Positions 1 through 6,568 of a stretch of 8,608 nt of DNA are shown in pieces. A model generated the notes under the pieces. The model made no database searches, had not been told where the DNA came from, and saw only the letters and a program-made list of their open reading frames with translations. Both the position numbers and the translations under genes were made by a program. The stretch spans positions 1 to 8,608 of the forward strand of contig JACRGU010000175.1 of the NCBI GenBank assembly GCA_016212245.1, read 5' to 3'. How positions within the stretch are numbered: position 1 is the first letter of the stretch; every line of letters begins with the position of its first letter. Source of the stretch: Nitrospirota bacterium. Lineage in GTDB: Bacteria > Nitrospirota > Thermodesulfovibrionia > Thermodesulfovibrionales > SM23-35.

Positions 1-1627
<1,627 letters not shown>

Positions 1628-1676
1628 TTTCTGATAAAGGGTAAGAAATGATTTCCTATTCAGTTGTTTAAAGCTT

Positions 1677-1794
<118 letters not shown>

Positions 1795-1801
1795 TTAAAT
1801 T

Positions 1802-1835
1802 TAAAGGCCCGTGAAAAACCGGGCCTTTATTTTTT
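1802..1835 (+). terminator. Rho-independent terminator of the rRNA operon
   Basis: A perfect 10-bp stem (TAAAGGCCCG at 1802-1811 pairing with CGGGCCTTTA at 1820-1829) encloses an 8-nt loop, and a run of six T follows at 1830-1835. It begins 7 nt after the 5S gene and closes the rrn transcript. The minus-strand gene at 1840-2289 ends only five bases beyond the T run, so the two transcription units converge here. On the minus strand the element has only a weak, broken T-rich tail. Confidence 0.93.
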
Positions 1836-1839
1836 CTTG

Positions 1840-2289
1840 CTAAAAAAGCATAATGAAAGTGTCAAACGAAGAGTCTATTGCAGATTCATCGATGAGAATC
1901 AAACCATTGGCGAGAAAGGTATCAGCAACTGATTCCTCAAATGTTCTTCCAGGAAAAGATGGAGGAGATATATTACCCATAATACGTTCGAAAGCAATTC
2001 TGGGGAATTCATTTGTTGTGAAAGCATGCCCAAATCCAAGCATCATTTGAGAAAAACCAAATTTGCCTAAAGAAGATGCTTTGACTCTGGATAATATAAA
2101 TAATTGACAAATAATTGCCCATAAAAGGCTTTTCCCCATGTTATACATAATAGGTAATTCAAGCTGCGATGCGCGTTGATTAAGAGAATCAAATATCGGA
2201 TCTAAATGAGTTTGTGCATTTTGTGAAATCCTTGTCACAAGTAAATGCCAAAAGGGTGATTCGCTGATATTTTTAGAAATATTTGTCAT
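1840..2289 (-). CDS. Hypothetical protein, cassette-type gene
   Basis: This 149-residue protein belongs to no family I recognise. The ATG is preceded by GAGG (2295-2298 on the complementary strand) with a 5-nt spacer, a good ribosome binding site. A moderately hydrophobic segment around residues 54-68 (SLLWAIICQLFILSR) is too short and isolated to call a membrane span. No signal peptide or catalytic motif is evident. The start codon lies 23 nt beyond an attC-like site, the usual placement of an integron-cassette gene. The expected attC site after its own stop is absent: the TAG abuts the rRNA terminator. The 3' part may therefore have been lost or fused to flanking DNA, and the last few residues may not be native. 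That this is a real gene is supported by the RBS, the open length and the context. Confidence 0.6.
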   Translation of the reverse strand: MTNISKNISESPFWHLLVTRISQNAQTHLDPIFDSLNQRASQLELPIMYNMGKSLLWAIICQLFILSRVKASSLGKFGFSQMMLGFGHAFTTNEFPRIAFERIMGNISPPSFPGRTFEESVADTFLANGLILIDESAIDSSFDTFIMLF

Positions 2290-2311
2290 GTTTTCCTCTT
2301 TGCACGGTTAT

Positions 2312-2393
2312 GCCTAACGATGGCCTTTAACCGTTGCCAGAAGCTGAATCGAACCGTAGGTTTCTGGCAGTTGACTGGCAGGCATTGTTAGGG
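2312..2393 (-). other. attC-like recombination site (integron cassette 59-base element)
   Basis: Read on the minus strand, this 82-bp imperfect palindrome starts with CCCTAAC and ends with GTTAGGC. These correspond to the R'' (RYYYAAC, one mismatch at the first base) and R' (GTTRRRY, exact) simple sites. The inner arms pair as TGCCAGAA with TTCTGGCA, and GCCT with AGGC further out. Unpaired or mismatched positions remain between the arms, as attC hairpins require, and an unpaired central segment of about 20 nt remains. The length falls in the usual attC range. The stop codon TAA of the upstream gene lies inside CCCTAAC, and the next gene starts shortly after GTTAGGC, the normal cassette layout. 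No integrase gene or attI site is visible, so activity is unproven. Confidence 0.7.
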
Positions 2394-2855
2394 GTTTCTT
2401 CTGGGTTGCACAACTCTTGAATAATCAATCTCATCAGGCGACTCAGCCTTCCGAGAATATAAGTCATTTAGATTATATCTTTTACCGACAAGCTCAATCA
2501 ATTTTTCTTCCTCTCGTTTTTTCTCCGCATCAATCCATACAAGAAGCTTATTGATGAGATGCTTCAATCTCTCAAACAATTGAGGTTCTGGACCGGCGAG
2601 ATAATGGCTCTCTATGTTCACATTATTAATCTTCCTGCCTCTTTCTTCAGAGTTCAGCCACACCCGGACTTTGTGAAGCTCAAGATCGTTTACCGAATGG
2701 ACAATATATTTATCTCGAATATCTATTACGAGCTGATGCAGAGCTAAGTCTTCGGGAGATAAAGTCGCTAAAAGTTGTTTTTCTGCGTTCCTCCGAACAC
2801 CACCTTTAAAGCACCTGCCGTATTTAACGAAAATATATACTGAAAAACATTCCAA
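2388..2855 (-). CDS. HEPN-like motif protein, possibly 5'-truncated cassette gene
   Basis: This open frame encodes up to 155 residues. The core reads LHQLVIDIRDKYIVHSVND (residues 39-57). It contains R47-D-K-Y-I-V-H53, an R-x5-H motif with an acidic residue after the arginine, as in HEPN-superfamily RNases and AbiU2-like proteins. A charged, helical region follows (about 93-125), and the C-terminus is basic. The stop codon TAA sits inside the attC-like site, so the 3' end looks native. The 5' end is doubtful: the only early start is TTG at 2855, no Shine-Dalgarno sequence is seen, and the frame stays open for just six more codons upstream before a stop. I infer that an N-terminal helix or more may be missing through truncation or frameshift. 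Function is unassigned; an RNase or toxin role is only suggested by the motif. Confidence 0.55.
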   Translation of the reverse strand: MECFSVYIFVKYGRCFKGGVRRNAEKQLLATLSPEDLALHQLVIDIRDKYIVHSVNDLELHKVRVWLNSEERGRKINNVNIESHYLAGPEPQLFERLKHLINKLLVWIDAEKKREEEKLIELVGKRYNLNDLYSRKAESPDEIDYSRVVQPRRNP

Positions 2856-3198
2856 TGTCTTGATATAAAGCCTTTAGATAGTCGGTTTTGATCTGAAAGC
2901 GGGCTATTATCTCCTTGCCACATCAACCTGTGTGTATGAGGGACTTAAGTTTGTCCATTATAAAAACTTCAGATTCCCTCGCCTTGATCCTCTCTCCGTA
3001 TAGGGGATAGGAGGTTAGGGTTATGGTTCTCATTCCTGCCCCTTCTTTTGCAGGGAGTATTTTAACAGGCACCCGGACTTTATATTGTTCCCTGTTTTCA
3101 CAGGGACAAGCCTGGATTCCCACTTTCGTGGGAATGACGGAAAACGGAGATTGCTTCCCCTGAACCTGATTCAAGATTGCAATGACAAAATAGAAAAA
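2856..3198. other. 343-bp intergenic stretch rich in small palindromes
   Basis: I see no convincing gene here. A minus-strand frame at 2923-3174 has no RBS and runs through palindromic repeat sequence, so I do not call it. The stretch holds several short inverted repeats. One is CTCC(G)TAT/ATAGGAG near 2992-3012, another is CCTGC/GCAGG near 3035-3056, and two hairpins sharing a loop are listed separately. A possible remnant of the 5' end of the HEPN-like gene may lie at about 2856-2920 in another frame, but I cannot confirm it. Confidence 0.5.
3089..3138. repeat. Two tandem palindromes with the same TTTC loop (REP-like)
   Basis: The first hairpin is TCCCTGT-TTTC-ACAGGGA (3089-3106), a perfect 7-bp stem. 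The second is ATTCCCAC-TTTC-GTGGGAAT (3116-3135), a perfect 8-bp stem flanked by CCTGG and GAC. The second unit has the form of the TGGATTCCC-loop-GGGAATGAC palindromes that are scattered in many copies through genomes of Desulfobacterota, Nitrospirota and other bacteria. This is from general knowledge; copy number in this genome cannot be seen here. The pair lies between the toxin gene and the cassette-like region. Confidence 0.65.
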
Positions 3199-3624
3199 TC
3201 AACCTGGCGGCAGAACTGCAAATCCTTCGCTGGAAGCGGCGCTGTTCAGTTTTTCATCGAAGGAAGAGAATGAGATTAAAATATTATTTGAATCAGCTTT
3301 CAGGAGTTTTGCTGCTGAAAGATGGACAGCATCGAAGCTTCTTAACCCATATAAACCAACAAAACGTCCCGCCTCAAGCTCATCGAAATCGATTGCGGCA
3401 AAATTTTCCCATTCCTTTGAAAATTTGGAAATCAGCATGCCATATTCTTTTTCAGATAAGTCTCCTTGTTTGAGGCGTCTGTTTAAAGCTGATATCGCTT
3501 CGGGATAAGCTATACGGCATGTAGCTGCTATTTCGGCCTCCTTAACCCATTCTTTAACAACTGCTGAATGCGTTTCCCTGATGTATAACTTTACAAGGCT
3601 GCTGGTATCAAGATAAAGTATCAA
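3199..3624 (-). CDS. vapC: VapC-family PIN-domain toxin (predicted ribonuclease)
   Basis: This 141-residue single-domain protein is of normal length for VapC, a Mg-dependent endoribonuclease that cleaves tRNA or rRNA when freed from its antitoxin. The acidic PIN residues are in place: D6 in LYLDTSSLVKLY, E42 in YPEA, D98 in SFDAVHL and D123 in SFDEKL. The start is TTG at 3622-3624. It overlaps the antitoxin stop as TTGA, so the two genes are translationally coupled. The gene follows its antitoxin on the same strand and depends on the promoter upstream of that gene. No clear terminator follows the stop. All key residues are present, so the toxin looks intact. The cellular target cannot be read from sequence. 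Confidence 0.9.
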   Translation of the reverse strand: MILYLDTSSLVKLYIRETHSAVVKEWVKEAEIAATCRIAYPEAISALNRRLKQGDLSEKEYGMLISKFSKEWENFAAIDFDELEAGRFVGLYGLRSFDAVHLSAAKLLKADSNNILISFSSFDEKLNSAASSEGFAVLPPG

Positions 3625-3881
3625 CGGCGCTCCTCAAGGACTGTCTTGGAAAGGGGTTTTCCTTTTATTCTTATTTTCTCCATTCCTTCAGGTTTGCCTC
3701 CCGACCATTTGGCCTTGCCGGACTCCATGAGAGATTTGATAGCCCTGCGTTCTTTCGAGATTGGTAGAACCAGTGCCACCTCTTTGCCGTGTTCTGTTAT
3801 AACAACTTCTTCGCCATGCCGGACCTTGTCGACATAATTGCTCAATTTTGCCTTAAGTTCTTTTATCCCAACAGAAATCAT
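3621..3881 (-). CDS. Phd/YefM-family antitoxin of the VapC toxin
   Basis: This 86-residue protein begins ISVGIKELKAKLSNYVDKVR, followed by GEEVVITEHGKEVALVLPI. That is the N-terminal DNA-binding and dimerising fold of Phd/YefM antitoxins. The rest (about residues 45-86) is charged and likely disordered until it wraps the toxin. I chose the ATG at 3881 because GGAGG stands 7 nt before it; the upstream in-frame TTG at 3893 overlaps the region holding that RBS. The stop overlaps the start of vapC by four bases. Proteins of this type normally neutralise VapC and repress their own promoter. A -10 box overlapped by an inverted repeat lies just upstream and fits that role. Confidence 0.88.
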   Translation of the reverse strand: MISVGIKELKAKLSNYVDKVRHGEEVVITEHGKEVALVLPISKERRAIKSLMESGKAKWSGGKPEGMEKIRIKGKPLSKTVLEERR

Positions 3882-3904
3882 ATTTGCCTCCAAGTTTAAA
3901 TTGT

Positions 3905-3939
3905 AGTTACACTATATCATAAAAATAGTCACTTTGCAA
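3905..3939 (-). promoter_or_regulatory. Sigma70-type promoter and candidate operator of the toxin-antitoxin pair
   Basis: On the minus strand, TTGCAA (3934-3939) and TATAGT (3911-3916) are separated by exactly 17 bp, and the antitoxin ATG is about 30 nt past the -10 box. An inverted repeat, AGTGACTAT (3925-3933) against ATAGTGTAACT (3905-3915), overlaps the spacer and the -10 box, with a two-base irregularity in one arm. This is where an autorepressing Phd-type antitoxin would bind. The promoter call is from sequence; operator function is inference. Confidence 0.6.
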
Positions 3940-3979
3940 TACCTCTTTATAGATTCATAGATACGGGTTTTTATTTTAT

Positions 3980-4008
3980 TTGACGGGCTTATTCATAATT
4001 GTTAAAAT
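3980..4008 (+). promoter_or_regulatory. Candidate promoter of the Crp/Fnr regulator
   Basis: TTGACG (3980-3985) and TAAAAT (4003-4008) are 17 bp apart. The implied start site (about 4015) is two bases before the ATG at 4017, which would give a nearly leaderless transcript. This agrees with the lack of any visible Shine-Dalgarno sequence there. The DNA is AT-rich, so chance matches are easy; an alternative CATAAT box lies at 3994-3999. Confidence 0.4.
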
Positions 4009-4016
4009 TAAAAACA

Positions 4017-4733
4017 ATGGAGAAGCCCTGGTATTATACACTTATAGACTTTAGAGAAATCATAGCCCCAAAATACCTCAATAAGATAAAGCCGCTCTTC
4101 TTCAAAAAGAATGACGTTATATATAGTCCAAAAGATAGAAGCGATTGCATTTATGTTGTTTCGAGTGGCATAGTTAAGATATTCAGTATAACTGCTTCAG
4201 GTAAAGAGACATCTATGTCTCTCAGATTTCCAGGGGAGATATTTGGACTGGCAGAGGTATTTGGTGGATGCAGATATTGTTTTGCAGGAGCATATAAGGA
4301 TGCAACTGTCTATCCTATCAAGAAAGACCAGCTTATTAAAATGATCGATGAAAAACCAGAAATCGCCGTCAAGATAATAGAATTTCTAGGAAAAAGGCTT
4401 ATCGAAAAAGAGATACATATAGAACATTCAGTTGAGAAGAATGTAGAAGCAAGGGTGGCACACCTTCTTGTGAAAATGGCTATTCAGGAAGGTGAGTATT
4501 ATAAGGATGATTTTGTGAAAATAAACTTTAAAATGACTCACCAGACTATTGCAGACCTTGTAGGTGCATCGAGACAGACAGTCACAGAGATTCTGAATAA
4601 TCTTGAAAACAAAGGGGTTATCATTCTAACCAATAGGGAGATACAGATTAAAGACTTAAGGGCGCTTGCTCTGCATGGGAGAACAAAGTTTGATATTAAA
4701 GATATAGAAAGAATAAAAGAAAGCAAACCCTAA
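4017..4733 (+). CDS. Crp/Fnr-family transcriptional regulator
   Basis: Numbering is from the ATG at 4017 (238 aa). Residues about 10-110 form a cyclic-nucleotide-binding-type beta-barrel (CIYVVSSGIVKIFSI, then PGEIFGLAEVFGG). A long dimerisation helix follows at about 112-146. The C-terminal winged helix carries the recognition helix GASRQTVTEILNNLENKG (183-200). The helix has R186-Q187 where CRP has R-E. As I recall, CooA also has R-Q here. The CooA heme ligands (Cys-x-His after the GD-x-F motif) are absent; the corresponding stretch is FGLAEVFGGCRYCFAG, with a C85-x-x-C88 pair. It also lacks the N-terminal cysteine cluster of Fnr. An in-frame TTG at 3999 is a less likely start. It lies directly upstream of the methyl-transfer operon and is its likely regulator. 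The effector is unknown. Confidence 0.88.
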   Translation: MEKPWYYTLIDFREIIAPKYLNKIKPLFFKKNDVIYSPKDRSDCIYVVSSGIVKIFSITASGKETSMSLRFPGEIFGLAEVFGGCRYCFAGAYKDATVYPIKKDQLIKMIDEKPEIAVKIIEFLGKRLIEKEIHIEHSVEKNVEARVAHLLVKMAIQEGEYYKDDFVKINFKMTHQTIADLVGASRQTVTEILNNLENKGVIILTNREIQIKDLRALALHGRTKFDIKDIERIKESKP

Positions 4734-4743
4734 AAAATCAAAT

Positions 4744-4759
4744 TGTCGCCTTCCTGACA
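4744..4759 (+). promoter_or_regulatory. CooA-like Crp-family operator, TGTCG-N6-TGACA
   Basis: The 16-bp near-symmetric site TGTCG-CCTTCC-TGACA has the spacing of Crp-family sites. It equals the reverse complement of the CooA consensus as I remember it (TGTCA-N6-CGACA). Its centre (4751.5) is 41.5 bp upstream of the start site implied by the TATAAT box at 4781-4786, the class II activator position. No good -35 hexamer sits at the normal distance, as expected for an activator-dependent promoter. Which protein binds is inference; the neighbouring Crp/Fnr regulator is the first candidate. Confidence 0.65.
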
Positions 4760-4780
4760 GAATCAAATCCGAGAAATTAT

Positions 4781-4786
4781 TATAAT
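4781..4786 (+). promoter_or_regulatory. -10 box of the methyl-transfer operon promoter
   Basis: A consensus TATAAT in AT-rich sequence implies a start near 4793 and a 5' leader of about 60 nt before the ATG at 4853. There is no matching -35 box at 17 bp. CTGACA, which overlaps the operator, is 21 bp away. The perfect fit with the operator spacing supports the call. Confidence 0.6.
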
Positions 4787-4852
4787 ATATAAACAAAAAT
4801 AAACTGTAGTAACATGTAATGACACCTTATTTTTATTCTATAGGCTTATTCT

Positions 4853-5884
4853 ATGACACCAAAAGAAGTAATATTTGCAGCCTTCGATTTTAATAAACCA
4901 GCAAGAATCCCTGTTGCACTTTTTGGAGGTGGTATGTTTACCATGTATAATACAGGTAATTCCTTTAAATCCTTAGCAGAGGATGCAAAAGGGATGGCAG
5001 ATATGATCATCTCCTTTTCGAAAAAGTCCTTTTCAGATATTGTTTATGTTGGCTCAGGATATAACAACTTCCATGCATCAGCACTCGGCGGTAAGATTAG
5101 ATACAGAGAAATAGGAGCCCCTGATCTTGAAGAACCTCTGGTTGATACAGAAAGCGATCTTGACAAACTCGACCTTGAGAGGCTTAAAGATAATGCAACT
5201 GTGAGTGCTATATGGGAGGCTACAGAAATGGTCTCTCGTGCAATAGGCGATGAGTTTGTTGTTACTGCTACTGCCTGGGGTCCTTTTACATTGGGCGCAC
5301 AGATGTTTGGTGTAGAGAAGATGATGCGAGGGACCTTTAAGAGCCCTGAACTTGCTAAAAGGATTGTTGATTTTGCAGCCAATCTAAACATAAAGTTTTA
5401 TTCCCATCTTGTTGATAAAGGAATCATAAAGATGATATGTATTGCTGATCCAACAGCATCTGGAGATCTCATATCGAGAAAGCAGTTTGAGGGCTTTGCT
5501 CTTCCCTATCTTCAGAAGGTTACCTCATGGGCAAAGACAAAAGGCGTAAAAGTTCTTGTCCATATCTGTGGTGATACATCAGATAGACTTGACCTTTTTC
5601 CTAAGATGGGAGCCGACTGTATCAGTCTTGACCATAAGGTAGATATAGCAAGAGCAAAGTCTGAACTCTTAGGAAAGATATGTTTTGCTGGAAATGTTAA
5701 CCCTGTGGCTGTTCTTAACAATGGAACTCCCTCCGAAGTTGAGGAAATTACACGAAAATGTATAGAGACAGCAGGTCTTGAAGGCGGATTTGTTCTGATG
5801 CCTGGCTGTGATATTCCACCAACAGTTCCCATAAAAAATGTCGAGACATTTGTTAATATTGCGAGGGAATGGAAACTGAATTAA
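4853..5884 (+). CDS. MtaA/CmuA-type methyltransferase 1 (uroporphyrinogen decarboxylase fold)
   Basis: This 343-residue TIM-barrel protein is of the UroD/MtaA/CmuA family. In characterised members a Zn-bound thiol or cofactor exchanges a methyl group with a corrinoid protein. The zinc ligands H237 and C239 (VHICG) and C319 (MPGCD) are all present, which separates it from true uroporphyrinogen decarboxylases. The N-terminus (KEVIFAAFDFNKPARIPV) and the central GPFTLGAQ motif are typical, and length is normal. The ATG has only a weak RBS (TAGG, 8 nt away), but an in-frame TAG just upstream rules out an earlier start. It is the first gene after the CooA-like promoter. It is clearly divergent from the second homologue in this operon, so the two probably act on different carriers or substrates. 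The methyl donor is unknown. Confidence 0.88.
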   Translation: MTPKEVIFAAFDFNKPARIPVALFGGGMFTMYNTGNSFKSLAEDAKGMADMIISFSKKSFSDIVYVGSGYNNFHASALGGKIRYREIGAPDLEEPLVDTESDLDKLDLERLKDNATVSAIWEATEMVSRAIGDEFVVTATAWGPFTLGAQMFGVEKMMRGTFKSPELAKRIVDFAANLNIKFYSHLVDKGIIKMICIADPTASGDLISRKQFEGFALPYLQKVTSWAKTKGVKVLVHICGDTSDRLDLFPKMGADCISLDHKVDIARAKSELLGKICFAGNVNPVAVLNNGTPSEVEEITRKCIETAGLEGGFVLMPGCDIPPTVPIKNVETFVNIAREWKLN

Positions 5885-5960
5885 GAGGTAAAATTTAAGG
5901 GTGAGAGGAGGTGGTGATTAATTAAGAGGTAAAATTTAAGGGTGAGAGGAGGTGGTGATT
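5879..5960 (+). repeat. Perfect 41-bp tandem duplication with Shine-Dalgarno-like cores
   Basis: Two identical 41-bp units (5879-5919 and 5920-5960) abut. The first begins in the last sense codon of methyltransferase 1 and includes its stop. Each unit contains AGGAGGTG (5907-5914 and 5948-5955), a perfect match to the anti-Shine-Dalgarno region of 16S rRNA, yet no substantial ORF follows either copy. The ORFs opened by the nearby GTG codons stop after a few codons. The exact identity suggests a recent duplication by slippage or recombination. The remaining spacer to the next gene (5961-6038) holds a T8 run at 6008-6015 without a hairpin. Confidence 0.9.
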
Positions 5961-6038
5961 TATATAATGGTTTAGAAATAAAGAGGTGGGGCGCTGGGAG
6001 TATTTGATTTTTTTTGTTAAAGAAAAGGAGGAAAGAAA

Positions 6039-6482
6039 ATGGCCGAGAAAAAGATGACTGCCGAAGAAGTAAATAAGTATATGGAAAACCTCATGGGGTT
6101 TTTACCGAGGATGTTCAAGGTAATAAATACAGTCACCCCTGATCCAGGAAAGACCTTTGCTGATTTTTATGCCACTATTTTTGGTGATGGAGCGATTTCC
6201 AAAAAGATAAAGGAATTGATGTTTACCGCAATTGGTGTGTCCTGGTGTTCACCGAGGTGCATCATCCATGTGATTCCTGCAATAAAGGCAGGTGCAACTA
6301 CCGGTGAGATTTTTGAGGCAGTAGCTGTGGGAATGATAGGGGCTGGATTTGTTCCTGGTGGTCCAGGAATCCCCTATGCTTTTGAATATGCCTTGAAGGC
6401 ATTAGATATTGCCGATAAATATTCGAAAGGACAGTCATGGGAGTATCTGCCGACTACGAAGTTCGACCATGGAATTTACTAA
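6039..6482 (+). CDS. Carboxymuconolactone decarboxylase / AhpD-like family protein
   Basis: This 147-residue all-helical protein of the CMD/AhpD family is of normal length for a single domain. Members are decarboxylases or thiol-dependent peroxidase partners. The active-site stretch SWCSPRCIIHV has C70, C74 and H77. In AhpD the pattern is C-x2-C-x3-H, here it is C-x3-C-x2-H: C70 and H77 keep their register but the second cysteine is shifted by one. The motif GATTGEIFEAVAVG (85-98) is typical of the family. A strong GGAGG at 6027-6031 lies 7 nt before the ATG. A thiol-redox or substrate-handling role in the methyl-transfer pathway is inference from its place in the operon. The fold assignment is firm, the reaction unknown. 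Confidence 0.85.
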   Translation: MAEKKMTAEEVNKYMENLMGFLPRMFKVINTVTPDPGKTFADFYATIFGDGAISKKIKELMFTAIGVSWCSPRCIIHVIPAIKAGATTGEIFEAVAVGMIGAGFVPGGPGIPYAFEYALKALDIADKYSKGQSWEYLPTTKFDHGIY

Positions 6483-6492
6483 TCCTGATAAG

Positions 6493-6517
6493 CAGGGGAG
6501 GACAACAGCCTCCCCTG
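6493..6517 (+). promoter_or_regulatory. Strong RNA hairpin between the CMD gene and mtrH
   Basis: CAGGGGAGG (6493-6501) pairs perfectly with CCTCCCCTG (6509-6517) around a 7-nt loop. No T run follows (GTCCAGTTAAAG), so it is not a classic terminator. It lies 10 nt past the CMD stop and may protect the upstream mRNA from 3' decay, or attenuate transcription, so that the CMD and mtrH genes are expressed at different levels. The structure is seen in the sequence; the function is inference. Confidence 0.6.
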
Positions 6518-6568
6518 TCCAGTTAAAGATGGATTTATTTGTCTCTTTTATGAATATTAGGAAAAGGG

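Noticed and set aside
2661..3081. Shared 12-mer CACCCGGACTTT in the HEPN-like gene and in the intergenic stretch
   Set aside because: The match does not extend beyond 12 bases and could be chance; there is no evidence of a mobile repeat.
2923..3174. Minus-strand 83-codon frame
   Set aside because: No RBS; it reads through palindromic repeats and gives the VIPTKVGIQ-type peptide that such repeats commonly produce.
4017..4733. Calling the regulator a true CooA
   Set aside because: The operator and recognition helix fit, but the Cys/His heme-ligand segment is missing, so CO sensing by heme is not supported.
4819..4860. Direct repeat ATGACACC at 4819 and 4853, possible duplicate start
   Set aside because: Only eight bases long; the upstream ATG is out of frame with the methyltransferase.
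5879..5960. CRISPR array
   Set aside because: The two 41-bp units are directly adjacent with no spacer, and there is no third copy or cas gene.
6008..6015. Terminator at the T8 run before the CMD gene
   Set aside because: No stable hairpin precedes the T run, and the following gene has the same orientation with a strong RBS.
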